A stretch of DNA of 64,000 bases. Source: Lathyrus oleraceus (lineage: Eukaryota; Streptophyta; Magnoliopsida; Fabales; Fabaceae). A program made the position numbers and the translations under genes. Of this stretch, positions 44,730 to 55,745 are shown in pieces. The DNA lies in the NCBI RefSeq assembly GCF_024323335.1, contig NC_066579.1, positions 133,478,354 to 133,542,353 of the forward strand. The letters are read 5' to 3'. Numbering within the stretch: the first letter of the stretch is position 1; each line of letters begins with the position of its first letter. The notes below the pieces were generated by a model that was not told the origin of the DNA, did not search any database, and saw nothing but the letters and a program-made list of their open reading frames with translations.

Positions 44730-45484
44730 ATGGATAATACATGGATGTCTTCCAATCGATTGTCGAGAGAGTACGAGAATGGGGTATCAGAATTTGTTAA
44801 GTTTGCCGTTGCGCACGCCGAAGACCCCAGTAGAATGATATGTCCTTGCTTGGGTTGTTGTTATGGGAAACGGGTTGACGCAGTTCAGTTGACATCGCAT
44901 CTAATGAGGCATGGAATTGATCGAAGTTATACATGTTGGAATTTGCATGGTGAGAAAAGTAACGAGAATGTTAAACCGGGGGATAGTACGACCTATGCCT
45001 CAAACTATAGTGGCGCAGATACATACGATTGTGATCGAGTTGAAGAGATTGCAGAAGCACTTGAAGGAGATCTTAAGGATTGTCCCGAAATGTTTGAGAG
45101 GTTGGTAAGTGATGCAGAGAAACCTTCGTATGATGGTTGCACTAAATTCACAAGATTGTCTGCGGTATTAAAGTTGTACAACTTAAAGGCGGGCAATGGA
45201 TGGTCGGATAAAAGTTTCACAGAGTTATTAGCCCTTTTGAAAGATATGCTTCCTGAGGATAATGTTCTTCCCAATCGAACATATGAGACCAAAAAGATGT
45301 TGTGCTCTATTGGCATGAGCTATGATAAGATACATGCATGTCCAAACGATTGCGTTTTGTTTCGAAATGAGTATGCATCGTTAAATGAGTGTCCTAAATG
45401 CGGTGTCTTGCGATATAAGAACAAGTTGTCTCCAGCAAAAGTCTTGTGGTATTTTCCTGTTATTCCGAGATATAAGAACAAGTT
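44730..45484 (+). CDS. CACTA transposase N-terminal part (truncated)
   Basis: An ATG-started frame of about 250 residues. Residues 1-75 form the transposase-associated domain: WMSSNRLSREYENGVSEFVKFA, then the cysteine cluster CPCLGCCYGK and an H-x3-HGID stretch. From about residue 130 the Tnp2-type region starts: KFTRLSAVLKLYNLKAGNGWS, LLKDMLPEDNVLPNRTYETKK, then C-PNDC and CPKCG zinc-binding pairs and AKVLWYFPVIPRYK. The catalytic part normally downstream is missing, so the product could not transpose. The last codons come from a junction with foreign DNA. Transcription may involve a 5'-UTR intron ending at 44727. The family assignment is firm. Confidence 0.85.
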
Positions 45485-45937
45485 TTCATGAGCAAGGCAC
45501 AGTTGATGAACATATGAATTAGGGTTTCCTTGGGAAACAAACCTCAAACCCTTTGATTTGCTCTGATCAAAATGATGAATTGAGATACTTGGGAGGCATA
45601 TTTGATGGATGAGAGCTTTGGGAACCATATCCATGCTTGCCTTCATCTTCTCTTAGCCATATCAATGCACATAGGGTCTCCTGGAAGCTTTTAAACCTTG
45701 TGACTGCTCAAGCTACAAACAAGAGATGTTAGTGACATATTTTTGTGCTTTTGGTTAGTAAAATAAAATGAGAAAAGCAATGATATACAATTCGAGTGTG
45801 CTTGGTGACCTCAAACCAACTCACAAGAGATCCCAACCCAAAGAGTAAGGAGCCAAGATGCCTATGATCCTTGAGGCAATGTAAATGCAATGTTGTGATG
45901 CCATGAGGGATCTTAGGGTCAAAATTGGGGTCTTACA
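45485..45937 (-). repeat. LTR fragment of element D (453 bp)
   Basis: The first 453 bp of an LTR of the TGTAAGACCCC family, corresponding to 37913-38365 of the solo LTR at equal length. The right border (TCTTACA, 45937) adjoins D's polypurine tract. The left border is the fusion with the CACTA transposase. The frame at 45320-45646 crosses the fusion and is spurious. Confidence 0.85.
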
Positions 45938-46622
45938 GATGCCCCTATTTAAGGTCATTCTAGCCGGAGAAGTGAAGGTTAAAATCTTTGTCTCGACGAG
46001 GTAGAATGGGCTTAAATAATAACAAATAGACGAATTTTGGTCCCTAAGAGACCTCATGATGCAAATGTATGTATGCATAGGTTAATACTCTGTGGGGATA
46101 TGTGTCCACAAAGAGAGAACAAATCAGGAGAAACTGGAAATCCATATAAGTAATACACTCAATGAGACAGAGACTCTGGGGACTCTAATGGGGATAAGAA
46201 AGGGAATAAATTGCGTGAGCAGGTCATGACACGAGAAGAATTCCATGAAAATAAGTAAATGGAAAGACTCGAGCTGACTCAAAGGCGCATGTATTGGGGA
46301 ACGTGCCAATACAGCAAAATTATCCATAGAGGATACTTCGGACAAAATCCGGACTCAGATGGGGGATATCCACTAAGGGACTCACTAGGGAATGCCCAAA
46401 ACAGGACTCATCTGAGAAAACAACAGGATGAGGTATTACCGGTTACTGGATAATAAGCTCAAGGAGACATGTGATCGAAACACCGGTATGAGGGTGAGAG
46501 AACAACACGCTCAGGGAGAATGAATATCTAAGACCGGTATGAGGGTGAGAGATATCAAACATCCAAAATCATCTGAGGAAGACCTAAAAGGTATATTTCG
46601 ACTCAGGGAAATTTGACTCCAC
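45938..46622 (-). mobile_element. element D internal 3' region, first part
   Basis: Close relative of element B's 3' region (13470 onward), with polypurine tract, GCTAGAATGACC block and ACCGGT(T)A repeats, including a CACC-N8-GGTG hairpin at 46481-46496. It is split by the copia element and continues at 55746-55891. Confidence 0.8.
46618..46622. other. target-site duplication TCCAC, left copy
   Basis: TCCAC at 46618-46622 recurs at 55741-55745, directly flanking the copia element. Confidence 0.95.
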
Positions 46623-47737
46623 TGTAAGTTGTAAATGCGCCTAAGAGGGGGGGGGGGGGGGTGAATTAGGTGATAAAAATTTCTTCGATCTAGTTTCCGG
46701 TTTTTGGATATTTTTGTTTAAGTGCGGAAAATTAAAATGCGGAAAGTAAACGACACCGGAAATTATAGTGGTTCCCTTCACAATCCGAAGGTACATCCAC
46801 TCCCCTTTCACACGAAAGAGAATTCACTATAGTTAGAAATGGTACAGCCTATTCACACAACCGGTGATGCCTACTATCTAACCTATAGACAAACAAGTGT
46901 ATGAAGAACAATCCTCTTCAAACACCAACCCTTGTGTCCAACAATCCTGGATCACAAGTCAAACAGAAAATAATTCTATGAATGATTTTAACAAAGATGT
47001 AGTGATATCAATCTTCTCTTGATTGATCTTCTCCTTAGATAAATAAGTCACTCAAAAGATAATATGCAAGTGTTCAACAAAAGAATGAGATGAAATTTTT
47101 TTATTAAGAACACTTTCAAAAAATTATTTTAGGAAAAATATGAGAGAGTGATTTATTTGAAGTTTGTATGAAAATTCTTGGAGGTGAAAATTCATTTTGA
47201 AAATTCAATAATTTATATTGCCAAAAATACCTTTTCAAAGAGGTATCATTTCCCTCATGAACATTGATGAAAAGATATAATTTTTCAAAGCCATTTTTGC
47301 TGTAACGAACAGTGTTAACCGGTTAACCATATGGGTTAACCGGTTAACGCATGCAAACGTTAACAGAGAATTTGAAAATCTGGGCTGTTAACCGGTTAAC
47401 CCATATGGTTAACCGGTTAACACTGTTGAAATGCAGAAAAACACTTAAAAGTAAATGTGTCTTGCATTTCAAGGTGTTAACAAAAAGTTATTTTAAAAGA
47501 TGCAAATGCAAATCATAATTGTTGAACACTTGTATACTAATCTAAGAGTGAGTTAGATATACCTAAGAAGTGAATCAACAATCTTGCCAATGGTTGTCTT
47601 GAAAATGAAGCTTGATCAAAAATGCATATGCGGCTTTGGATACTTGATGCTTGAGATAACTTTGAAGCTCTTCTCTTTTTGCATTGATGCAAGTTGTCTT
47701 CATCAAAATACTTCTTGGATTGAAGCTTGCTTCTACA
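46623..47737 (-). repeat. 3' LTR of the copia element
   Basis: Bordered by TSD TCCAC and the polypurine tract. It contains a 15-base G run near 46647-46661 and the 41-bp inverted repeat at 47308-47427. Confidence 0.95.
47308..47427. repeat. 41-bp perfect inverted repeat with GTTAACCGGTTAAC palindromes (3' LTR)
   Basis: Arms 47308-47348 and 47387-47427 are perfect reverse complements, with a 38-nt spacer. Each arm holds two 14-bp palindromes GTTAACCGGTTAAC around a 7-base CATATGG or CCATATG spacer. The other LTR has the same structure at 55311-55430. Confidence 0.95.
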
Positions 47738-47752
47738 ATCTCCCCCTTTTTT
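47738..47752 (-). other. polypurine tract of the copia element
   Basis: In sense AAAAAAGGGGGAGAT immediately before the 3' LTR. Further GGGGGAG blocks lie at about 47811, 47830 and 47892. Confidence 0.85.
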
Positions 47753-48125
47753 GATGATGACAACCACTTTGCGATAGATGCAGAAGGATAAGTTTCTCTA
47801 AGATGATTTCTCCCCCTAAATTTAGGAACTCCCCCTAAATGATAGGCATACAACAATTCTGCATAGAAAATCATTAGAGAAAACACGTCTTCTCCCCCGT
47901 TGTCATTAGCAAAAAGGAAGAGACTTTAAGTAAAAGGAAAAGCATACAAGTAAACAGACATTATGCGAATATCAGAAAAGCATTGAATCACAACATATGA
48001 CAGAATAAACAGGATTAAAAGTTAAGTGTTTGGTAGACATGACAAGCATAAACATAGTTTAACAACAATAAAAACACTAGAACAACATATAACAGAAAAC
48101 ATAAACAAGAAAGAAACATAGTGCT

Positions 48126-49221
48126 TTATTCTTCTTCCGAACCGGCCTCATCCTCCTCACCATCCGCTTCACTACCGTCAGCACCTTCATCATCTTCTAC
48201 GGGAAGGTTGCGGGAACTCAACACTAGGTTCCGAAGACTCTTGATAGCACGGGTGGTCTCACGGTGGTGATTCATCATGGTAGTATAGAGAAACTCATTG
48301 GAGATGCCACCTTCCGGAATAGGGAAGTTTGAAGAGGAGGAGCCATCATCATATTTGTAGGAGCCGTCGTTGCTTTGAACAATTCCAGTATTTTTCATGA
48401 TGGTAACGCCATTGATTTCATTTGCGGTAGTGGTCATAGCCAAAAAAGGTTCTCGCCCGATTTCCATATCCGTGAGTTCCAAAATCCTTGAAATAAGGCG
48501 ACCGTATGGCAGCCTTGTCTTGAGAGAGAGTTGCTGTCGCAGATGATATAACATAGTGGGCAGCCAATTAACTCGGATCTTGTTCTTCACTGCAAACAGA
48601 ACTTGCATTTCCAAATCATTGATTTGAGACAGGTTGGAATCCTTGGGCAGCAGAACATGGCAGATAACATAGTGCAGCATGCGATCGTCAACCGACAGAT
48701 TTTTAGCATAGCAAAGGATGCGAGACGTGCGCTGTCCCGACATAACCACCTCCCGGGGAAATCTGCAGATAGAGTAGTAGTATTCCATCTTATCATACTG
48801 AGCCCACTTTCCTTCCTCATGATTAACACCTTTTCGTAGGAAAAAAACCTGAATATGGAATCTTAAGAGACGCAGCCAACGTCCCAAGGTCGGTAACAAT
48901 TTCACAGTTTCTAACAGTTGCATACAGCATGTGTTGTTCATCAGTATTTAGATTTAAGGTAAAATGATTCAGAAAGGATTTTACCAAGTCAGTGTAAATT
49001 TTCCCATCGTCAGTGATGAACTCATGCAATCCTTGAAACTTCAACAACTCAGGGAAAGAGAAAGTAGTGAAGGATTTTAGATTCACATACTTACCCTTAA
49101 GCAGATGTCGAACCCTGACCTTGAAGTCCATTCTCCTTTTCTTGGCAGTTTCCATTTTCAACTCTTCCTCTTCACTGCTTGAAGATGAGACAGGAGCCTT
49201 TCCCATTCTTGGTGGAGCCAT
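48126..49221 (-). pseudogene. post-pol (env-like) ORF of the copia element, frameshifted
   Basis: Two overlapping frames form one broken gene. 49221-48823 gives the N-terminus (MAPPRMGKAP, a Ser/Glu-rich linker, RVRHLLKGKYVNLKSFTTF and FLNHFTLNLNTDEQHMLYATV). 48941-48126 gives the rest (CRFPREVVMSGQRTSRILC, HYVICHVLLPKDSNLSQI, LPYGRLISRILELTDMEIG, and a strongly acidic C-terminus). The shift falls at a run of T on the sense strand near 48840. The core resembles the plant-transposon protein found after pol in SIRE/Maximus elements. No signal peptide or transmembrane helix is visible, so an envelope role is not supported by sequence. The gene starts about 530 bp after the pol stop. Confidence 0.75.
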
Positions 49222-49444
49222 GAAGAAGATGAAGATTCTAGGGTTTAGAGATGGATTTTGGGAAAAGGGGTTTGAGAGTTATGAAAGTTGAATGGTTTAT
49301 GGAGAGTAATGAGGATGGAGAGAGTTATGAGGGGTAGGTGAAAGAACAAAGCACATGCAATGAACATAAACCCACAAAAAAAAATAAAACATTTAATTAA
49401 CACGTTCTGTTATAAAACGAAAAACAGAGTTGCTGTTGGGAGGC

Positions 49445-49479
49445 GTTAACCGGTTAACCTATACCGTTAACCGGTTAAC
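49445..49479. repeat. GTTAACCGGTTAAC pair between pol and the post-pol ORF
   Basis: Two further copies of the 14-bp palindrome at 49445-49458 and 49466-49479, upstream (in sense) of the post-pol ORF. This makes ten copies in the whole element. Confidence 0.95.
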
Positions 49480-49751
49480 GGACTAAATTTTTCAAAAAAT
49501 AGAAAAAAAACAGCAGCTCCGTTATGAAAATTCGTGAAAAGATATTTACAAAAATTTTGCACAAAATATTAGCACTTATCAAGACGCAACTTTCGATATA
49601 AAAATATTTTAAAACGGATAAAATTTGGACATGCGAAAGTGAGAAAAACGGGAAAACGGCGAAAAAGAGGTGCTAGCATGCATAACATAAAAATTGAAAG
49701 TAAACACATTTTTAGCAACTATACCACATAACAAGTAATTTGAAGACAAGG

Positions 49752-51404
49752 TTAGATGTCACCTTCATTGAGAATACCGAGTTCTCGCCGAATTTTGAAG
49801 AATTGCTCTTTAGCCAATGGTTTTGTGAATATGTCAGCGAGTTGGTTATGTGTATCCACGAACGTAACATCTACATCTCCGTTAAGCACGTGATCTCGGA
49901 GGAAATGATGTCGGATATCTATGTGCTTCGTCCTTGAATGCATGACCGGGTTCTTTGTGATGTTGATGGCACTTGTGTTATCGCATCGAAGAGGAATGCA
50001 GCCGAGGTCTATACCAAAATCCAGAAGTTGTTGCTTGAGCCATAAAATTTGTGCACAACAACTGCCTGCTGCAATGTACTCTGCTTCGGCCGTGCTAAGT
50101 GCGACACATGCTTGCTTCTTGCATGCCCACGACACTAGTGCATTCCCGAGAATGTGACAGGTACCACTTGTGCTTTTTCTATCGGTCTTACAGCCTGCAT
50201 AGTCAGCATCAGAATAACCAATCAAGGAACATGTACTACCTTTTGGATACCATAGTCCGACGTTCGTTGATCCTTTGAGATATTTCATAATCCTCTTCAC
50301 GGCGGTGAGATGCGATTCCTTCGGGTTTGCTTGAAAGCGTGCATACAAACATACACTAAACATAATGTCAGGACGGCTTGCCGTCAAATATAGTAATGAA
50401 CCAATCATACCTCGATATTTTGTAATATCTATTGACATTCCGGATTCATCTTGATCGACGTACGTTCCGGATCCCATAGGAGTGGACATCACTTTGCAAC
50501 TATCCATATCAAATCTTTTCAATAATTCCTTGCAGTACTTGGATTGGTTGATGAAGATGCCATCCTTGGTTTGCTTGATTTGTAGTCCAAGAAAATAGTT
50601 CAATTTTCCCATCATGGACATCTCGAATTCTCCTTGCATCATGGTTGAAAATTCTTCGCAAAGATCTTTATTTGTTGAACCGAAGATGATGTCGTCGACA
50701 TAGACTTGAGCCAATAAGGTGTTACCCTTGATTTTCTTTATGAACAAAGTCTTGTCAACCTTTCCTTTTACAAAACCCTTTTCACAAAGAAAGTTGCTGA
50801 GGCGGTCATACCACGCTCTCGGTGCTTGCTTTAAACCATATAGTGCTTTCTTCAACTTGTAGACATGTGAAGGGTTCTTGAAGTCTTCAAAACCCGGAGG
50901 TTGTTTGACGTAGACTTCTTCATTGATATAGCCATTTAGGAAAGCGCTTTTGACATCCATCTGAAACAATTGAAAGTTCATAGAACAAGCAAAAGCAAGT
51001 AATAATCGAATTGCTTCTAACCTTGCTACCGGAGCGAACGTCTCATCAAAATCAATTCCTTCTTGTTGGTTGTATCCTTGTGCGACCAGTCTTGCTTTGT
51101 TACGAACTATGATCCCATTCTCATCAAGTTTGTTCTTGAAGACCCATCTTGTTCCAATGATGTGCTTGTTGTCCGGTCTTGGTACAAGACTCCAAACTTG
51201 ATTTCTTTCGAGTTGGTTGAGTTCTTCTTGCATTGCCACTATCCATTGATCGTCGCCTAAGGCTTCATCGACTTTGGTTGGTTCTATTTGAGACACAAAA
51301 GCCATGTTGAGACAAGCATCTTTGAGATTTAGTCGTGTTGCAACGCCTTGGCTAATATCACCAATAACTTTATCAATGGGGTGATCTCTATGAGTCTTCC
51401 ATTC
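49752..51404 (-). CDS. pol: copia pol: reverse transcriptase and RNase H
   Basis: RT-RNase H part of pol. From the start come [20 protein letters not shown], then [12 protein letters not shown], the [17 protein letters not shown] and [19 protein letters not shown] palm motifs, [14 protein letters not shown], and the catalytic YVDDIIFGS box. RNase H follows with the acidic residues in [26 protein letters not shown] and RCDNTSAI, and ends [10 protein letters not shown]. The enzyme copies element RNA into DNA inside cytoplasmic particles and removes the RNA strand. The domains look intact, but the frame is joined to integrase only through a one-base deletion near 51404-51409, so the normal polyprotein is interrupted. 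It is open from 51404; the first Met is at 51305. Confidence 0.9.
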   Translation of the reverse strand, partial: EWKTHRDHPIDKVIGDISQGVATRLNLKDACLNMAFVSQIEPTKVDEALGDDQWIVAMQEELNQLERNQVWSLVPRPDNKHIIGTRWVFKNKLDENGIIVRNKARLVAQGYNQQEGIDFDETFAPVARLEAIRLLLAFACSMNFQLFQMDVKSAFLNGYINEEVYVKQPPGFEDFKNPSHVYKLKKALYGLKQAPRAWYDRLSNFLCEKGFVKGKVDKTLFIKKIKGNTLLAQVYVDDIIFGSTNKDLCEEFSTMMQGEFEMSMMGKLNYFLGLQIKQTKDGIFINQSKYCKELLKRFDMDSCKVMSTPMGSGTYVDQDESGMSIDITKYRGMIGSLLYLTASRPDIMFSVCLYARFQANPKESHLTAVKRIMKYLKGSTNVGLWYPKGSTCSLIGYSDADYAGCKTDRKSTSGTCHILGNALVSWACKKQACVALSTAEAEYIAAGSCCAQILWLKQQLLDFGIDLGCIPLRCDNTSAINITKNPVMHSRTKHIDIRHHFLRDHVLNGDVDVTFVDTHNQLADIFTKPLAKEQFFKIRRELGILNEGDI

Positions 51405-52819
51405 TTTGGTAGATCATGATGTTCTTCAATGATTGGTGAGCCATCTCCTTGTGGAATTGATTGAGCATTTGAAAGTTCCTTTTGTGATACATCTATTATA
51501 TCATCATCATCATCAACAACAAGGTTATCCTCTTTCGAGGGGTTAGTTTCATCAAAACATACATGCGTTGATTCTTCAATAGTAAGAGTTCTTTTATTGA
51601 AAATTCTAAAAGCCTTACTAGAAAGGGAGTAGCCAAGGAAGATACCTTCGTCGGATTTCTCATCAAACTTACCAAGATTGTCCTTTCCATTGTTGAGGAC
51701 AAAACATTTGCACCCAAAGATGTGAAAGAAAGATATATTGGGCTTCCTTCCTTTGAAAAGCTCATACGGAGTCTTTTTGAGAATCGGCCGAATGTTGACA
51801 CGGTTGCTAACAAAGCATGCTGTGCTAACTGCGTCCGCCCAAAAATATTTAGGAAGGTTGGAGTCGCTGAGCATCGTTCTTGCGAGTTCCACCAAGGATC
51901 TGTTCTTTCTCTCTACGACACCGTTTTGTTGTGGTGTTCGTGGTGCGGAGAAGTTGTGGGAAATTCCGTGCTTTTCGCAGAATTCTTCAAAAAATGTATT
52001 TTGAAATTCTCCCCCGTGGTCACTTCTAATGGAGATTATTGAGTGAGACTTCTCATTCTGAATTTGTTTTGCATATCTTTTGAAAGCCTTGAAAGCATCG
52101 CTTTTCTGCACAAGAAACAAAGTCCACGTATATCTAGAGAAATCATCAACAATTACCAAACCGTAAACATTATCTCCGAAACTTTTTGTTCTTGATGGAC
52201 CGAAGAGATCCATGTGCAAGAGTTGAAGTGGCCTTGACGAAGACACAACATTCTTGGATTTGAAAGTCGTCTTGGTTTGCTTTCCCTTTTGGCATGCGTC
52301 ACACATCTTATCCTTGATGAACTTAATCTTTGGAAGACCAATGACAAGATCATGCTTTATTAATTTGTTCATGTGCTCCATGTGTATATGAGCGAATCTT
52401 TTATGCCATAGCCAAGCCTCGTTGTTGTTCGTCATTAGGCATTTTACCTTCAAGGAAGAATCATCAAAAGACGTCATAAAAATATTATTAATCCTTTTAC
52501 CTTTTAGCAAGATGTCATGGGTGACTTCATGTTCTATCACACATTCATCTTTTGTGAAATTGATTCGGAACCCTTTGTCACACAATTGACTTATACTTAG
52601 TAAATTGTGCTTTAGGCCTTCAACATAAAGGACATCTTCGATGATGGTAGCAGGAGGTGCTCCAATGGTTCCTACTCCAAGGATTTTCCCTTTGGTGTCA
52701 TCACCGTATGTAACATATCCTTTGGCCTTTAAAGATAGATGTGAAAATTTGTCGATGTCGCCCGTCATATGCTTTGAACAACCGCTATCAAGATACCATT
52801 GATTAGAAGTTGTCTTCAA
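51329..52819 (-). CDS. pol: copia pol: protease and integrase
   Basis: About 496 residues. The protease motif is [14 protein letters not shown] near the start. The gag-pre-integrase segment has [15 protein letters not shown] with the zinc-binding H-x3-H and C-x2-C (CDACQKG). The integrase core has the D-D-E residues in [17 protein letters not shown] and NGVVERKNR. The C-terminal part includes [13 protein letters not shown] and [15 protein letters not shown]. It processes the polyprotein and inserts element DNA into the chromosome. The open frame begins just after an in-frame TAG at the gag-pol border and uses no ATG, so it depends on gag-pol fusion. It ends prematurely by the frameshift near 51404-51409, after which about 25 residues are out of frame. 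Confidence 0.9.
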   Translation of the reverse strand: MKTTSNQWYLDSGCSKHMTGDIDKFSHLSLKAKGYVTYGDDTKGKILGVGTIGAPPATIIEDVLYVEGLKHNLLSISQLCDKGFRINFTKDECVIEHEVTHDILLKGKRINNIFMTSFDDSSLKVKCLMTNNNEAWLWHKRFAHIHMEHMNKLIKHDLVIGLPKIKFIKDKMCDACQKGKQTKTTFKSKNVVSSSRPLQLLHMDLFGPSRTKSFGDNVYGLVIVDDFSRYTWTLFLVQKSDAFKAFKRYAKQIQNEKSHSIISIRSDHGGEFQNTFFEEFCEKHGISHNFSAPRTPQQNGVVERKNRSLVELARTMLSDSNLPKYFWADAVSTACFVSNRVNIRPILKKTPYELFKGRKPNISFFHIFGCKCFVLNNGKDNLGKFDEKSDEGIFLGYSLSSKAFRIFNKRTLTIEESTHVCFDETNPSKEDNLVVDDDDDIIDVSQKELSNAQSIPQGDGSPIIEEHHDLPKNGRLIEITPLIKLLVILAKALQHD

Positions 52820-52838
52820 GCATACCTACAAAACAAAA

Positions 52839-54581
52839 TCAAGTTTTGTTAGGTACCCAAATTGCTTTGGGTCCTTGGTAGTTAGTACCCTTTTTAACCC
52901 ACACATAATGCCCTGTTGGAACGCTAAAGTTTCGCACATAACAAGCATTAGGTGTGTGCCCTTTGATTCCACAATAAAAGCAAGTTGGTTGAAAATTACT
53001 TCTATATCTAGGAACATAATTCTTCTTTTTAGCAATCATTTTCTTTTTATGACTTTGATGCATAATTTTAGAATTGTTTACTTTCTCTTTTGCAACTTGT
53101 TCACTTGCTTTAACAAAAATGGTCTTATTTGTGCTTGGTTTAGAAAACTTAGAATATCCTAATCCACTTTTGTCATTAGAATACCTTTGGTGTTTAAGAA
53201 TTTCTTCCAACCCAATTTGACCTTTTTCATATCTTTCTAAAACTCTTTTAAGTTGAACAATTTGAAAAGATAAAGATTCACAATTCTTACATGCAAGACT
53301 TTGTTTTTCATCCATCAACTTTTGTTTTCCACTTTCAATATATTTTTCCAAAGCAGTATTTTTTTCTTCTAAGGATGAAATTTGTTTCTTTTGGGATGAA
53401 ATACTTTTATACAATGTCTTGCATTCTTTTAAGAGTTCATTTATAACATCTTGTGCGTCATTGTCATAAATTGAAAAATTGCTACTAACCTCATCGATTT
53501 CTTCATCGGAGTGATGTGAAGCCATAAGAGCCATGTTCGCACATTCATCGCTTTCCGATTCCGAAGATGAACTGATCACATTATCGTCCCAAGCGACGTA
53601 AGCCTTTTTGTTTTTGAATTCCTTCTTGCCTTTGAATCCTCCTTTCTTTGCAAGTTTTGGGCAGTCCGGCTTTATGTGACCTTGCTGTCCACATTCATAA
53701 CACGTAACGTCTTGCATTGATGTGGATGCTTCCTTTTTCCTGAAATGGTTATTCTTTTTAGGATAAGAGGAATTTTTATTTTTATTAAAAAACTTACCAA
53801 GCTTCTTTACAAGAAGCATAAAGTTCTCATCTTCGGACGTCTCATCATCTTTGTCCCTTTTTGAATCAACCTTCAAGGCAATTCCCTTGGACTTCTTTTC
53901 TTGACTTTCGTGCTTCTCGAGCCTTCCAAGTTCCAATTCGTGTTCTTGAAGTTTTCCAAATAGAGACGCGGATGTCATCGTTGAGAGACTCTTCTTTTCC
54001 GAAATAGCGGTCACTTTCGGTTGCCATTCTCTTGTCAAAGATCTTAGGACTTTCAGGTTGAGATCATCATTAGTGAAAGTTTTACCCAGAGCGATCAAGT
54101 GATTTGTTAGATGGACGAATCTCTTTTGTAAGGCAACTATAGATTCACCGGGCTGCATGCGGAACATCTCATATTCTTGGCTTAGGGTGTTTAGTCTTGA
54201 TCTCTTTACTTCGGTGGTTCCTTCATGTGTTTCAACCAAGGTGTCCCAAATCTCCTTTGCCGATTTACATTGAGATATACGGAAGAACTCGTCCATACTG
54301 AGAGCGCTTTGGAGTATGTTGATTGCCTTCTTTTCATTCAGAATTCTTTTCTTATCATCTTCGTCATAAGTGTTTTTCAACTTTGGGGTACCAACTCCAT
54401 TCACCACATTCACCGGTTTGTGTGGACCTTCTTCAACTGCTTCCCATATACCTTTCCCTTGGGCCTCGAGATGTGCCTTCATTCTAATTTTCTAGAAGTC
54501 GAAATATTCTCCGGAGAAGAGTGGGGGCTTGTTGCTACTTCCACCGTCTTTGAAAACCGGATTTGTGCTTGCGGAAGCCAT
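52839..54581 (-). CDS. gag: copia gag (in-frame TAG near codon 30)
   Basis: Capsid/nucleocapsid protein. The likely natural ATG is at 54579-54581. An in-frame TAG at 54492-54494 interrupts it after 29 codons, and the frame is open again to 52839. The UBN2-type gag region includes CKSAKEIWDTLVETHEGT and MFRMQPGESIVALQKRFV. Two CCHC zinc knuckles are visible: CYECGQQGHIKPDC and, near the C-terminus, CFYCGIKGHTPNAC. Between them lie a Lys-rich linker and a long coiled coil (QKKQISSLEEKNTALEKYI). It would bind element RNA and build the particle. A TGA ends it at 52839, followed after 16 bases by a TAG in the pol frame. A downstream Met at 54482 might allow a shortened protein. Confidence 0.85.
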
Positions 54582-54606
54582 GCTGGATCTTCTAGGAACA
54601 AGTTAC

Positions 54607-54629
54607 CTATAACTTGCTCTGATGCCAAA
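54607..54629 (-). other. primer-binding site region of the copia element
   Basis: In sense, immediately after the 5' LTR, TTTGGCATCAGAGCAAGTTA. TGGCATCAGAGC is one base from the initiator tRNA-Met match TGGTATCAGAGC used by many copia elements. Confidence 0.8.
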
Positions 54630-55740
54630 TGTAAGTTGTAAATGCGCCTAAGAGGGGGGGGGGGTGAATTAGGTGATAAAAATTTCTTCGATCTAGTTTC
54701 CGGTTTTTGGATATTTTTGTTTAAGTGCGGAAAATTAAAATGCGGAAAGTAAACGACACCGGAAATTATAGTGGTTCCCTTCACAATCCGAAGGTACATC
54801 CACTCCCCTTTCACACGAAAGAGAATTCACTATAGTTAGAAATGGTACAGCCTATTCACACAACCGGTGATGCCTACTATCTAACCTATAGACAAACAAG
54901 TGTATGAAGAACAATCCTCTTCAAACACCAACCCTTGTGTCCAACAATCCTGGATCACAAGTCAAACAGAAAATAATTCTATGAATGATTTTAACAAAGA
55001 TGTAGTGATATCAATCTTCTCTTGATTGATCTTCTCCTTAGATAAATAAGTCACTCAAAAGATAATATGCAAGTGTTCAACAAAAGAATGAGATGAAAAT
55101 TTTTTATTAAGAACACTTTCAAAAAATTATTTTAGGAAAAATATGAGAGAGTGATTTATTTGAAGTTTGTATGAAAATTCTTGGAGGTGAAAATTCATTT
55201 TGAAAATTCAATAATTTATATTGCCAAAAATACCTTTTCAAAGAGGTATCATTTCCCTCATGAACATTGATGAAAAGATATAATTTTTCAAAGCCATTTT
55301 TGCTGTAACGAACAGTGTTAACCGGTTAACCATATGGGTTAACCGGTTAACGCATGCAAACGTTAACAGAGAATTTGAAAATCTGGGCTGTTAACCGGTT
55401 AACCCATATGGTTAACCGGTTAACACTGTTGAAATGCAGAAAAACACTTAAAAGTAAATGTGTCTTGCATTTCAAGGTGTTAACAAAAAGTTATTTTAAA
55501 AGATGCAAATGCAAATCATAATTGTTGAACACTTGTATACTAATCTAAGAGTGAGTTAGATATACCTAAGAAGTGAATCAACAATCTTGTCAATGGTTGT
55601 CTTGAAAATGAAGCTTGATAAAAAATGCATATGCGGCTTTGGATACTTGATGCTTGAGATAACTTTGAAGCTCTTCTCTTTTTGCATTGATGCAAGTTGT
55701 CTTCATCAAAATACTTCTTGGATTGAAGCTTGCTTCTACA
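54630..55740 (-). repeat. 5' LTR of the copia element
   Basis: Nearly identical to 46623-47737. Differences seen by eye are one base in the AAATTT run (near 55098), one near 55590, one near 55620, and an 11-base instead of 15-base G run. It contains the matching inverted repeat at 55311-55430. Confidence 0.95.
55311..55430. repeat. 41-bp perfect inverted repeat (5' LTR copy)
   Basis: Arms 55311-55351 and 55390-55430, identical to the structure at 47308-47427. In the sense transcript the repeat could fold into a long hairpin. Confidence 0.95.
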
Positions 55741-55745
55741 TCCAC
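55741..55745. other. target-site duplication TCCAC, right copy
   Basis: Matches 46618-46622 and marks the right border of the copia element. Confidence 0.95.

Larger units (their letters stand above)
43585..45484 (+). mobile_element. CACTA (En/Spm) transposon, 5' part
   Basis: Starts with the terminal motif CACTACGCCAAAAACTGG, typical of plant CACTA elements. Subterminal inverted and direct repeats, a probable 5'-UTR intron and the first part of the transposase follow. The possible 3-bp target duplication is GCT (43582-43584). The element breaks inside the transposase at about 45484, where element D's LTR fragment begins; the other terminal repeat is not in the window. Confidence 0.9.
46623..55740 (-). 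mobile_element. SIRE/Maximus Ty1/copia element, complete (9118 bp)
   Basis: LTRs of 1115 bp (46623-47737) and 1111 bp (54630-55740) flank a PBS, gag, protease-integrase, RT-RNase H and a post-pol ORF in sense order, with polypurine tract and TCCAC target duplication. By eye the LTRs differ by three substitutions plus the length of a G run (15 versus 11), so the insertion is recent. Gene order (integrase before RT) shows Ty1/copia; the ORF after pol and the GGGGGAGAT tract point to SIRE/Maximus. Several disabling changes mean this copy is not autonomous. Confidence 0.95.

Noticed and set aside
45320..45646. 108-residue minus-strand frame
   Set aside because: It spans the CACTA/LTR D fusion and is antisense to the transposase.
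48126..49221. Genuine viral-type envelope gene
   Set aside because: No signal peptide, transmembrane segment or glycoprotein features; only the post-pol position supports the name.
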